DNA of 20,570 nt from UMGS1279 sp045536815 (GTDB lineage: Bacteria > Bacillota > Clostridia > Oscillospirales > Acutalibacteraceae). A model generated the notes under the pieces. The model had not been told where the DNA came from and searched no databases. It worked only from the letters and a program-made list of their open reading frames with translations. Below, in pieces: positions 12,240-20,570 of the stretch. The stretch lies in assembly GCA_045536815.1 (NCBI GenBank), contig JAZSOH010000031.1, positions 1 through 20,570 on the forward strand. The letters are read 5' to 3'. Position numbers and translations under genes: made by a program. Within the stretch, counting starts at the first letter, position 1. Each line of letters begins with the position of its first letter.

Positions 12240-15200
12240 ATGGCGCCAAAAAAGGTAATGCTTGGAGGCAATGAGCGTATGAGTTTCTCTAAAATCAATG
12301 AAGTTATCGACATGCCTAACCTCATTGAAGTACAGAAAAATTCATACAAATGGTTTATTGAAACAGGTCTGAAAGAAGTTTTTGAGGAGATGTCTTCGAT
12401 TACTGACTATTCAGGCAACCTGCAGTTAGATTTTATCGATTACAGGCTGGATGATACTCCTAAGTACAATGTTACAGAATGTAAAGCGCGTGATACAACA
12501 TATGCCGCACCTCTTCGTGTTCGCGCACGTCTTCTTAATAAAGAGACTGGCGAGATTAAAGAAAACGAAGTGTTCATGGGCGAGTTCCCGCTTATGACTG
12601 AGTCGGGCACATTTGTTATCAACGGTGCAGAACGTGCTATTGTTTCTCAGCTCGTTCGTTCTCCCGGCGCATATTTCGGCACAGACGACCGTAACGGCAA
12701 AGAATTTTGGACTTCTACCATTATTCCTAACCGTGGTGCTTGGCTTGAGTATGATACTGATATGCATGACGCTGATGTTATCCATGTACGTATCGACAAA
12801 AACCGCCGTTTCCCTCTTACTACATTCATTCGTTCTTTGGGTGCGTTTACCGATATCGGTCTTTCTGCAAACCACGAGATTACTGATGTACTTGGTGAAG
12901 ATGAGCGTTTGTTTGCAACTCTTGAAAAAGATACTTCGACAAACACCGAAGCCGCTCTTATTGAGGTTTACAAAAAACTTCGTCCCGGTGAGCCTGCTAC
13001 CGTTGATGGTGCTAAAAACCATCTTCAACAACTCCTTTTCGATGCAAGACGTTACGAGATTTCTCGCGTAGGACGTTATAAATACAATAAAAAGCTCTCT
13101 ATTGCTTCCAGAATTGAAGGCCGTACACTTGCTGCCCCTGTAGCCGACCCTATGACAGGCGAGGTTTTATTCGAGGCAGGCGCCCTTCTTAGCCGTGAGG
13201 ATGCAGAGCTTATCGGTGCAAAGGGTGTTAAATCGGTTGTTTTGGCACTTACCGATAACGAGGGCAATACACGCGAGTTCAAGGTTCTTTCAAGTGGCAT
13301 GGTTGACCTTAAGAACTTTGTTAGCGAAGCAGTATATAACGAGGTTTACGCAAAAGGCGTTAACGAGTGGGTTTCTTTCGGCGTTTTGAAGGAAATTCTT
13401 GAAAATACAAATAATGACGAAGAGCTTATTTCCGCCATTTTAGAAAATGCAGATGCTTTAGTTTCCAAACATGTTACTGTTGACGATATTTTGGCAACTG
13501 CAAACTACTTCTTGGGTCTTCCTCACGGAATAGGCTCGGTTGATGATATCGACCACCTTGGCAACCGTCGTATCCGTTCGGTTGGCGAACTTTTACAAAA
13601 TCAGTTCCGTATCGGTCTTTCCAGAATGGAGCGTAGCATTAGAGAGAAGATGACTTTACAGTCGCAAGACGTTGAAGCAGCAACTCCTCTTTCACTTATC
13701 AACGCTCGTCCTGTTAGTGCCGCTATTAAAGAGTTCTTTGGTTCATCACCTCTTTCTCAGTTTATGGACCAAACCAACCCTCTTTCCGAGCTTACACACA
13801 AGCGCCGTCTTTCTGCGCTTGGCCCCGGTGGTTTGTCAAGAGACCGCGCAAGCTTCGAGGTTCGTGACGTTCACTACAGTCACTATGGCCGTATGTGTCC
13901 TATCGAAACTCCTGAAGGTCCTAACATTGGTCTTATTTCCTACCTTGCAACCTTTGCAAGAATAAATGAATATGGCTTTATTGAGGCTCCTTTCCGCCGC
14001 GTAGACAAAAAGACCGGCAAGGTGCTTGATGAAGTATGCTATATGACTGCTGATGAAGAAGATGCATATATCGTAGCTCAGGCTAACGAGCCGCTTAACG
14101 AAGATGGCACCTTCAAAAACCCAAGGGTTAATGCACGTTATCGTGACCGCTTTATGGAAGTTGAAAGCGAACGCGCCGACTTTATGGATGTTTCGCCTAA
14201 GATGGTTGTTTCTGTTGCAACCGCTATGATTCCCTTCCTTGAAAACGACGATACCAACCGTGCTCTTATGGGTTCAAACATGCAGAAGCAGGCTGTTCCG
14301 CTTCTTAAAACAGAAAATCCTTACGTTGGTACAGGTATGGAGTACAAGGCCGCTGTTGACTCGGGTGTTGTTGTACTAGCTAAGGCCGACGGTATTGTTA
14401 AAAGGGTTTCTGCCGACAAGATTACCATTAAGCAAAACGATGGTGAAGTTGTTGATTATGAGCTTATTAAGTTCCTTCGCTCTAACCATGGTACCTGTAT
14501 TAACCAAAGACCTATTGTAAATGAAGGTCAGGTTATTAAAGCAGGTGAGGTTATTGCCGACGGTCCTGCAACCTCCAACGGTGAAATAAGCCTTGGTAAG
14601 AATGCTCTTATCGGCTTTATGACCTGGGAAGGTTATAACTACGAGGACGCTGTTTTGATAAATGAGCGCCTTGTTCGTGATGATGTTTACACCTCTATTC
14701 ATATTGAGGAGTTTGAAATTGAGGCCAGGGATACAAAGCTTGGACCTGAAGAAATCACCCGTGATATTCCTAACGTAGGTGAAGATGCTCTTAAAGACCT
14801 TGACGAGCGCGGTATTATCCGTGTAGGTGCCGAGGTTCGTTCGGGCGATATTTTGGTTGGTAAGGTTACACCTAAGGGCGAAACCGAGCTTACCGCAGAA
14901 GAAAGACTTCTGCGCGCTATATTCGGCGAGAAGGCAAGGGAAGTTAGAGATACATCTCTTCGTGTTCCTCACGGTGAATATGGTACAGTTGTTGACGTTA
15001 AGGTGTTCTCGCGTGAAAATGCATCAGAATTAAGCCCCGGCGTTAACCTTGTTGTACGTTGCTATATCGCTCAAAAGAGAAAAATCTCTGTCGGCGATAA
15101 AATGGCAGGTCGTCACGGTAATAAGGGTGTTGTTTCGAGGATTTTACCCAGCGAGGATATGCCATATCTTAAGGACGGCACACCGCTTGATATCGTTCTT

Positions 15201-16037
15201 AACCCCCTTGGTGTTCCTTCACGTATGAATATTGGACAGGTTCTTGAGGTGCATTTAGGTTATGCCGCAGCCGCTTTGGGCTGGAAGGTTTGCACACCTG
15301 TTTTTGATGGCGCACACGAGTCTGACATTCGCGAGTGCTTCAAAATGGCTAACTGCATCCACGATGAATATGTTGACCGTGCAGATATGCCTCTTGATAG
15401 CGGTTATGAAGCCGATGAAAGCAAAATCGACGGTAAATTTACACTTTATGACGGACGTACAGGTGAGAAATTCGATAATCCTGTAACCGTTGGTTATATG
15501 TATTACCTAAAACTCCATCACCTTGTTGATGATAAGATTCATGCCCGTTCTACCGGTCCTTACTCACTTGTTACTCAACAGCCTCTTGGCGGTAAGGCAC
15601 AGTTCGGTGGTCAGCGTTTTGGTGAGATGGAAGTTTGGGCTCTTGAAGCTTACGGTGCTGCATATACGCTTCAGGAAATCTTAACAGTTAAGTCCGACGA
15701 CGTTGTAGGACGTGTTAAGACCTATGAAGCTATCGTTAAGGGACAAAATGTTCCCGAGGCAGGAATTCCTGAATCATTTAAGGTTCTTATTAAGGAACTT
15801 CAGTCTCTTGCTATTGACGTTAAGGTTCTCGATAAAGATAAGAACGAAATCGACCTAAAACAAAACTTTGACGATGATGAGTTTGATTTTGTTCCCGTAT
15901 CTCTCCCCGAGGATGACATAGCTTTTGAAGAAAAAAATGTTGCCGACAGTTTTGAAGGTTATGGTCTTCAGGATGAAAATGGCGAAGACATTGTAGAAGA
16001 AAACGACTCTTTCGAGTCTGACGAAGATAATCTGTAA
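12240..16037 (+). CDS. rpoB: DNA-directed RNA polymerase beta subunit
   Basis: This 1265-residue protein is complete. It starts FSKINEVIDMPNLIEVQKNSYKWF as in Firmicutes RpoB. The rifampicin-binding cluster lies around residues 501-530 (LSQFMDQTNPLSELTHKRRL), with Asp510, His520 and Ser525 (E. coli 516, 526, 531) all of the sensitive type. The residue matching E. coli Gln510 is Pro504. Further landmarks are HYGRMCPIETPEGPNIGLI, GDKMAGRHGNKGV and the C-terminal GGKAQFGGQRFGEMEVWALEAYGAA clamp region, followed by an acidic tail. AGGAG is 12 nt before the ATG, a rather long spacing. It forms the RNA polymerase core with RpoC and alpha and is cotranscribed with rpoC 17 nt downstream. Confidence 0.98.
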   Translation: MAPKKVMLGGNERMSFSKINEVIDMPNLIEVQKNSYKWFIETGLKEVFEEMSSITDYSGNLQLDFIDYRLDDTPKYNVTECKARDTTYAAPLRVRARLLNKETGEIKENEVFMGEFPLMTESGTFVINGAERAIVSQLVRSPGAYFGTDDRNGKEFWTSTIIPNRGAWLEYDTDMHDADVIHVRIDKNRRFPLTTFIRSLGAFTDIGLSANHEITDVLGEDERLFATLEKDTSTNTEAALIEVYKKLRPGEPATVDGAKNHLQQLLFDARRYEISRVGRYKYNKKLSIASRIEGRTLAAPVADPMTGEVLFEAGALLSREDAELIGAKGVKSVVLALTDNEGNTREFKVLSSGMVDLKNFVSEAVYNEVYAKGVNEWVSFGVLKEILENTNNDEELISAILENADALVSKHVTVDDILATANYFLGLPHGIGSVDDIDHLGNRRIRSVGELLQNQFRIGLSRMERSIREKMTLQSQDVEAATPLSLINARPVSAAIKEFFGSSPLSQFMDQTNPLSELTHKRRLSALGPGGLSRDRASFEVRDVHYSHYGRMCPIETPEGPNIGLISYLATFARINEYGFIEAPFRRVDKKTGKVLDEVCYMTADEEDAYIVAQANEPLNEDGTFKNPRVNARYRDRFMEVESERADFMDVSPKMVVSVATAMIPFLENDDTNRALMGSNMQKQAVPLLKTENPYVGTGMEYKAAVDSGVVVLAKADGIVKRVSADKITIKQNDGEVVDYELIKFLRSNHGTCINQRPIVNEGQVIKAGEVIADGPATSNGEISLGKNALIGFMTWEGYNYEDAVLINERLVRDDVYTSIHIEEFEIEARDTKLGPEEITRDIPNVGEDALKDLDERGIIRVGAEVRSGDILVGKVTPKGETELTAEERLLRAIFGEKAREVRDTSLRVPHGEYGTVVDVKVFSRENASELSPGVNLVVRCYIAQKRKISVGDKMAGRHGNKGVVSRILPSEDMPYLKDGTPLDIVLNPLGVPSRMNIGQVLEVHLGYAAAALGWKVCTPVFDGAHESDIRECFKMANCIHDEYVDRADMPLDSGYEADESKIDGKFTLYDGRTGEKFDNPVTVGYMYYLKLHHLVDDKIHARSTGPYSLVTQQPLGGKAQFGGQRFGEMEVWALEAYGAAYTLQEILTVKSDDVVGRVKTYEAIVKGQNVPEAGIPESFKVLIKELQSLAIDVKVLDKDKNEIDLKQNFDDDEFDFVPVSLPEDDIAFEEKNVADSFEGYGLQDENGEDIVEENDSFESDEDNL

Positions 16038-16054
16038 TTTAGGAGGAACGCATA

Positions 16055-19000
16055 ATGGATTGTATAGAGTTTGAATCAATAAAAATCGGTTTAGCGTCAC
16101 CTGAACAGATTAGAAGCTGGTCTCATGGAGAGGTTACTAAACCCGAAACAATTAACTACAGAACACTTAAACCCGAAACAGGCGGTCTTTTCTGCGAAAG
16201 AATTTTTGGACCCCAAAAGGACTGGGAATGTCATTGCGGAAAGTATAAGAGAATTCGCTACAAGGGTAAGGTTTGCGAACGCTGCGGTGTTGAAGTTACA
16301 CGTGCAAAGGTTCGCCGTGAGAGAATGGGTATCATTGAACTTGCTGCCCCCGTTTCTCATATTTGGTATTACAAAACTATTCCTTCAAGACTCGGTCTTA
16401 CACTTGACGTAACACCCAGAGTTTTGGAGCAGGTACTTTATTTCTCACAGTATATCGTTACTGACCCCGGTAGCACACCGCTTGAGAAAAAGCAGCTTTT
16501 GACCGAAGCTCAGTATAGAGATTACAGAGAAAAATATGAAGACGATTTCGAGGCAGGAATGGGCGCCGAGGCTATAAAGAAGCTTTTGGAAGAAATTGAC
16601 CTTGAAAAGACCTGTGCAGAGCTTCGTGAGGAGCTTGAAAATGCAAGTAACCAAAAGGCAACCCGTATTTTAAAGCGTCTTGAGGTTTTAGATGCATTCC
16701 GCGTTTCAGGCAACCGTCCTGAGTGGATGATTATGGAATGCTTGCCGGTTATTCCGCCCGATATTCGTCCTATGGTACAGCTCGATGGTGGTCGTTTTGC
16801 TACTTCTGACCTTAACGACCTTTATCGCCGTGTTATCAACCGTAACAATCGTCTTAAGAGGCTCTTAGAGCTCTCTGCTCCCGACATTATTGTTCGCAAC
16901 GAGAAGAGAATGCTTCAAGAGGCGGTTGACGCTCTTATTGATAACGGCCGTCGCGGTAAACCTGTTACAGGACCTAATAACCGTCCTTTAAAATCCCTCT
17001 CGGATATGCTTAAAGGTAAACAGGGTCGTTTCCGTCAAAACCTTCTTGGTAAGCGTGTTGACTATTCGGGCCGTTCGGTTATCGTTGTTGGACCTGAACT
17101 TAAGATGTATCAGTGCGGTCTTCCTAAAGAGATGGCACTTGAGCTCTTTAAACCTTTTGTTATGAAGCGTCTTGTTAAAACAGACGTTGTAAACAATATT
17201 AAAACTGCCAGAAAGATGGTAGAACGCGCAGACCCACAGGTTTGGGATGCTTTGGACGTAGTTATTAAGGAACATCCTGTTCTTTTAAACCGTGCTCCTA
17301 CACTTCACCGTCTTGGTATACAGGCGTTTGAACCTGTTTTGGTAGAAGGTCGTGCACTTAAACTCCATCCTCTTGTATGTACCGCATACAACGCCGACTT
17401 CGACGGCGACCAGATGGCTGTTCACGTACCCCTTTCTGCAGAGGCACAGGCAGAGGCAAGATTCTTAATGCTTGCTGCAAACAACCTATTAAAGCCTTCT
17501 GACGGAAAACCTGTTGCAGTTCCTACGCAGGATATGGTGCTTGGTTCTTATTACCTTACCATTGTTAAGGATGATGAGAAGGGTGCTCCTTATAAAGACG
17601 AGGCAACAGGAGAGATGCGTTATCGCACCTTTAGAGACGAAGATGAGGCAATTATGGCCTATCAAACAGGCAATTTAGGACTTCACAGTCTTATTAAGGT
17701 TCGTATGACAGGTAAAAACCATAAGGGCGAGGATATTTCTCGTATAATTTTTGCTACTGTTGGTTTCCTTATTTTCAACAAATCAATTCCCCAAGACCTT
17801 GGTACAGTAGACCGTACAGTTGAGGGTCATGAGCTTGACTTAGAGGTTCCCGTATTTGATAAGAAGGGCAACGTTAATAAGATTGACAAGAAAAAGCTTG
17901 GCAGAATTATTGACGACTGTATCCGTGTTCACGGAACCAGTGAGGCAGCTATTGTTTTGGATAATATTAAAGCAACTGGCTTTAAATATTCAACAAAGGG
18001 TGCTATCACCGTTGCCGTTCAGGATGCCGTTATTCCGCCCGCAAAGGCAGAAATTTTGGCCGAGGCTGAAAGAAAGGTTGCAAAAAGCAATACCCTCTTT
18101 AAGCGTGGTCTTCTCAGTGACGAGGAAAGAAGCCGTCAGGTTATCGAAATCTGGAATCAGGCTACAGAAGACGTTGCAGATGCTCTTAAGGGCAACCTTG
18201 ATGAATTCAACCCAATCTTTATGATGGCTGATTCGGGCGCTCGTGGTTCTATGAGCCAGATTCGTCAGCTTGCAGGTATGCGTGGTCTTATCGCCAATAC
18301 TGCAGGTAAGGTTATCGAAGTTCCGATTCGTGCTAACTACCGTGAAGGACTTAACGTACTTGAGTACTTTATTTCTTCTCGTGGTGCTCGTAAAGGTCTT
18401 GCCGATACTGCTCTTCGTACCGCCGACTCGGGTTACCTTACCCGTCGTTTAGTTGACGTTTCGCAGGATGTTATCGTTCGCGATGAGGACTGCGGAGCAA
18501 AAGAAGGTCTTGTAATCCGTGAGATTAAAGAGGGCAACAACGTTTTGGAACCTATTTCTGAACGTTTAATTGGCCGTTATTTACTTGAAGACTTTACCGA
18601 TGAAAACGGTAATGTTTTGGTTGACTGTGATACAATGGTTACTAAAGAGGGTGCAGAGCTTATCGAGGCAAAGCTTGCCGAGAAGCCTGAGCAAGAAAGA
18701 TTCGTTAAGATTCGTTCAATCCTCAACTGCCGCTCACATCACGGCGTATGTAAAATGTGTTACGGTGTTAACCTTGCAACAGGTACACCTGTTACAGTAG
18801 GTGAGGCGGTAGGTATTATTGCTGCCCAGTCTATCGGCGAGCCCGGTACACAGCTTACAATGCGTACCTTCCATACCGGTGGTATTGCATCTACCGAAGA
18901 TATTACACAGGGTCTTCCCCGTGTTGAAGAACTTTTCGAAGCTCGTAGACCTAAACGTGCAGGCGTTATCAGTAAATGCGCAGGTACTGTTACAGTTTCC

Positions 19001-19768
19001 GAGGAGAAGAGAAACAAGGTTGTTATTGTAAATGGCCAAAATGCACAGGGTGAACCTGTTGAGGAGCGTATGGTTATTCCTGTTGGTGCGCATCTTCGCG
19101 TTACCGATGGTGATGTAGTTAAGAAGGGTCAACCCCTTGTTGACGGCGCTATTGCTCCGCAAGATATTCTTGAAGTTCTTGGCGAAGAAGCTGTTCAAGA
19201 CTATATTATCGAGCAAATTCAGGCAACCTACCGTACACAGGGTGTTGATATCAACGATAAGCATATCGAGGTTATTATCCGTCAGATGATGCGTAAGGTT
19301 ACTGTTTCGGATGCAGGAAGCACCGAGCTTCTCCCACTTTCAAGGGTTGAAAGAAGCGACTTTATCGCTGTAAGAGAAAGCATTAAACAGCGTATTGCCG
19401 CAGGTGAAACCGATCTTGTTCTACCTACCTGTACACCTGTGCTTTTAGGTATAACAAAGGCATCTCTTGCTACCGATTCCTTCCTTTCTGCCGCTTCGTT
19501 CCAAGAGACAACTCGTGTTCTTACCGAAGCTGCAATTCAAGGAAAGAGCGACCCGTTATTTGGTCTTAAAGAGAACGTTATCATTGGTAAACTTGTTCCT
19601 GCCGGTACCGGTATGAAGGTTTATAATGACCGCGCAAAAGCTTTTCTTGAAGAGTTAGAAGCTCAAAAGGTAAAGAATTTTGAAGAGACTGTTTATGCCG
19701 AAGTTTTGGAAGAAACCGAAGCTGAGGCAGAGGTAGTAGAAAGCGAAGAGACTTCTACTGAAGAATAA
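16055..19768 (+). CDS. rpoC: DNA-directed RNA polymerase beta' subunit
   Basis: This 1237-residue protein is complete. An N-terminal zinc site uses Cys59, 61, 74 and 77 (CHCGKYKR...CERCG). The catalytic loop NADFDGDQMAVH (446-457) supplies Asp448, 450 and 452 for magnesium. A second zinc site uses Cys813, 892, 899 and 902 (CRSHHGVCKMC). GVITAQ-type trigger-loop neighbours (GIIAAQSIGEPGTQLTMRTFHTGG) are present, and the C-terminus is Glu-rich. It is the size of compact Firmicutes beta' subunits without large lineage insertions. AGGAGG lies 9 nt before the ATG. No clear terminator follows before the rpsL promoter. Confidence 0.98.
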   Translation: MDCIEFESIKIGLASPEQIRSWSHGEVTKPETINYRTLKPETGGLFCERIFGPQKDWECHCGKYKRIRYKGKVCERCGVEVTRAKVRRERMGIIELAAPVSHIWYYKTIPSRLGLTLDVTPRVLEQVLYFSQYIVTDPGSTPLEKKQLLTEAQYRDYREKYEDDFEAGMGAEAIKKLLEEIDLEKTCAELREELENASNQKATRILKRLEVLDAFRVSGNRPEWMIMECLPVIPPDIRPMVQLDGGRFATSDLNDLYRRVINRNNRLKRLLELSAPDIIVRNEKRMLQEAVDALIDNGRRGKPVTGPNNRPLKSLSDMLKGKQGRFRQNLLGKRVDYSGRSVIVVGPELKMYQCGLPKEMALELFKPFVMKRLVKTDVVNNIKTARKMVERADPQVWDALDVVIKEHPVLLNRAPTLHRLGIQAFEPVLVEGRALKLHPLVCTAYNADFDGDQMAVHVPLSAEAQAEARFLMLAANNLLKPSDGKPVAVPTQDMVLGSYYLTIVKDDEKGAPYKDEATGEMRYRTFRDEDEAIMAYQTGNLGLHSLIKVRMTGKNHKGEDISRIIFATVGFLIFNKSIPQDLGTVDRTVEGHELDLEVPVFDKKGNVNKIDKKKLGRIIDDCIRVHGTSEAAIVLDNIKATGFKYSTKGAITVAVQDAVIPPAKAEILAEAERKVAKSNTLFKRGLLSDEERSRQVIEIWNQATEDVADALKGNLDEFNPIFMMADSGARGSMSQIRQLAGMRGLIANTAGKVIEVPIRANYREGLNVLEYFISSRGARKGLADTALRTADSGYLTRRLVDVSQDVIVRDEDCGAKEGLVIREIKEGNNVLEPISERLIGRYLLEDFTDENGNVLVDCDTMVTKEGAELIEAKLAEKPEQERFVKIRSILNCRSHHGVCKMCYGVNLATGTPVTVGEAVGIIAAQSIGEPGTQLTMRTFHTGGIASTEDITQGLPRVEELFEARRPKRAGVISKCAGTVTVSEEKRNKVVIVNGQNAQGEPVEERMVIPVGAHLRVTDGDVVKKGQPLVDGAIAPQDILEVLGEEAVQDYIIEQIQATYRTQGVDINDKHIEVIIRQMMRKVTVSDAGSTELLPLSRVERSDFIAVRESIKQRIAAGETDLVLPTCTPVLLGITKASLATDSFLSAASFQETTRVLTEAAIQGKSDPLFGLKENVIIGKLVPAGTGMKVYNDRAKAFLEELEAQKVKNFEETVYAEVLEETEAEAEVVESEETSTEE

Positions 19769-19792
19769 AAGTTTAAAAACTCATAAAAACTC

Positions 19793-19821
19793 TTGACAAA
19801 AGGGAATTTTGAGTGTAAAAT
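19793..19821 (+). promoter_or_regulatory. Promoter for rpsL and the str operon
   Basis: TTGACA (19793-19798), a 17-bp spacer and TAAAAT (19816-19821), placed 24 nt after the rpoC stop. It leaves a leader of about 170 nt. Confidence 0.82.
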
Positions 19822-19867
19822 GTGTTATTGTGTGGAAATATGGTTATTTCCGTAAAAACAAATTAAA

Positions 19868-19938
19868 GTTAGGTTGGGGGCAACACCCCCAGCCTGACCG
19901 TATTTTGATTTTGGTATATCGCCGAAAGGCTTTATATA
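19868..19938 (+). promoter_or_regulatory. Hairpin-rich leader of rpsL
   Basis: A very stable 13-bp hairpin (19868-19880 with 19886-19898, including GGGGG/CCCCC and loop CAACA) is followed by a smaller stem, GCC-GAAA-GGC (19921-19930), extended by TATAT/ATATA (19915-19938). The tract after the first hairpin (GTATTTTGATTTT) is only partly T-rich, so it could be a weak attenuator or an autoregulatory protein-binding site. I know no described S12 leader of this shape. Confidence 0.45.
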
Positions 19939-19996
19939 GCGGTAAAACAGGTTAAGGCCGGTTTTATTTGCGAAAAATCTATATAGGAGGTGTAAC

Positions 19997-20419
19997 ATGC
20001 CAACCTTTAACCAGTTAGTGCGTAACGGTCGTGAGACAATCGTTAAAAAGGCCAAGGCTCCTGCTCTTTTGAAGGGTTATAACTCAATGAAGCGTCAGCC
20101 TACCGACCAAGAGTCTCCTCAAAAACGTGGCGTATGTACCGCGGTTAAAACCTCAACACCTAAAAAGCCTAACTCTGCGCTTAGAAAAATTGCCAGGGTA
20201 CGTCTTTCAAACGGTATTGAAGTTTCTGCTTACATTCCCGGTATCGGCCATAACTTACAGGAGCATAGCGTTGTTTTGATTCGTGGCGGACGTGTTAAGG
20301 ACTTGCCTGGTGTTCGTTACCATATTATTCGTGGTACTTTGGATACACAAGGTGTTGCGAACAGAATGCAGTCCCGTTCCAAATACGGCGCAAAGAGGCC
20401 AAAGGCCAACGCTAAGTAA
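19997..20419 (+). CDS. rpsL: 30S ribosomal protein S12
   Basis: This 140-residue protein begins MPTFNQLVRNGRE and contains the decoding-site loops TPKKPNSALRK and GRVKDLPGVRYHIIRG, with lysines at the streptomycin-determining positions (E. coli 42 and 87), so it is of the sensitive type. The length fits Firmicutes S12, which carries an insertion of about 14-16 residues compared with the E. coli protein. AGGAGGTG lies 5 nt before the ATG. It starts the str operon, with rpsG downstream; the L7Ae-like gene common between rpoC and rpsL in Firmicutes is absent. Confidence 0.98.
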   Translation: MPTFNQLVRNGRETIVKKAKAPALLKGYNSMKRQPTDQESPQKRGVCTAVKTSTPKKPNSALRKIARVRLSNGIEVSAYIPGIGHNLQEHSVVLIRGGRVKDLPGVRYHIIRGTLDTQGVANRMQSRSKYGAKRPKANAK

Positions 20420-20444
20420 GCAATTTTTTAAACGACGAAATCCT

Positions 20445-20524
20445 CTGCTGCAAGTACCAAAAGCAGCGGCGTTAATATATATTTTCGCCTTTGCTTGGTG
20501 CCACGGGATGTTAGTCACTCGAGT
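20445..20524 (+). promoter_or_regulatory. Structured rpsL-rpsG intercistronic region
   Basis: The 141-nt gap between rpsL and rpsG contains a hairpin (CTGCTGC 20445-20451 with GCAGCGG 20463-20469, 11-nt loop) and a perfect ACTCGAGT palindrome (20517-20524). In Escherichia coli the S7 protein represses translation by binding the equivalent gap; an analogous role here is only an inference. No promoter is evident. Confidence 0.3.
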
Positions 20525-20560
20525 ACCTAAGATATCATATATGTGAAGGAGGGAAGTGAA

Positions 20561-20570
20561 GTGCCAAGAA
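20561..20570 (+). CDS. rpsG: 30S ribosomal protein S7, first codons only
   Basis: GTG CCA AGA at the right edge follows AAGGAGGG by 7 nt and encodes MPR, the start of S7, in the expected place after rpsL. Only three full codons are visible, so the call rests mainly on the ribosome binding site and conserved str-operon order. Confidence 0.75.

Noticed and set aside
12426..19264. Long opposite-strand and shifted open frames inside rpoB and rpoC
   Set aside because: They are shadows of highly conserved genes in other frames, without ribosome binding sites or recognisable domains.
1..20570. CRISPR array, rRNA genes, transposase or integrase genes
   Set aside because: No regularly spaced repeats, no rRNA sequence and no recombinase-like protein could be found on either strand.

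Overview
The window looks like chromosomal DNA of a low-GC Gram-positive bacterium, most likely an uncultured or commensal member of the Clostridia (Ruminococcaceae/Oscillospiraceae type). This rests on AT-rich intergenic DNA, strong GGAGG ribosome binding sites, TTGACA/TATAAT promoters, the lon-engB pair, a 140-residue S12 and Firmicutes-type RpoB and RpoC. It combines housekeeping loci with a mosaic accessory stretch between lysS and lon.

Layout. Positions 2-160 are the 3' end of lysS (lysyl-tRNA synthetase). Downstream, an imperfect copy of the lysS 3' end plus its terminator (about 694-771) brackets one orphan gene (258-695), as if a small element had integrated at the end of lysS. Next come a 62-residue PspC protein (827-1015) and a long structured leader (about 1202-1326). 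The leader precedes a two-gene operon: a NahK/AmgK-like anomeric sugar kinase (1327-2538) and a free-standing GlmU-like nucleotidyltransferase (2562-3320). These two could salvage N-acetylhexosamine into UDP-sugar.

From 3378 to 8468 the genes are small and accessory. Two divergent modules each pair a small DNA-binding protein with a SLOG-fold gene: XRE with SLOG (3378-3689, 3815-4294) and RHH-like with DUF2493 SLOG (7813-7986, 8107-8468, the latter frameshifted). Between them lie an orphan acidic protein (4387-4764), a transglutaminase-like lipoprotein (4801-6261, minus) and a GtrA/GtrB-type flippase and glycosyltransferase pair (6397-7756). Most convergent junctions carry strong bidirectional hairpin terminators.

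The second half is core. lon and engB run on the minus strand (11579 to 8533) from a consensus promoter. Divergently, rpoB-rpoC (12240-19768) run from their own consensus promoter through a leader of about 450 nt that holds a 270-bp MITE-like element with long terminal inverted repeats and flanking TA. No rplJL lies directly upstream and no L7Ae-like gene lies between rpoC and rpsL, unlike the common Firmicutes order. rpsL (19997-20419) has its own promoter and a hairpin-rich leader, and rpsG begins at 20561 and runs off the window.

The main points for follow-up are the lysS 3'-end duplication, the twin regulator/SLOG modules, the structured leader before the sugar kinase operon, the TIR element in the rpoBC leader, and a promoter class (TTGC -35 plus extended -10) shared by the accessory genes but not by the housekeeping ones.
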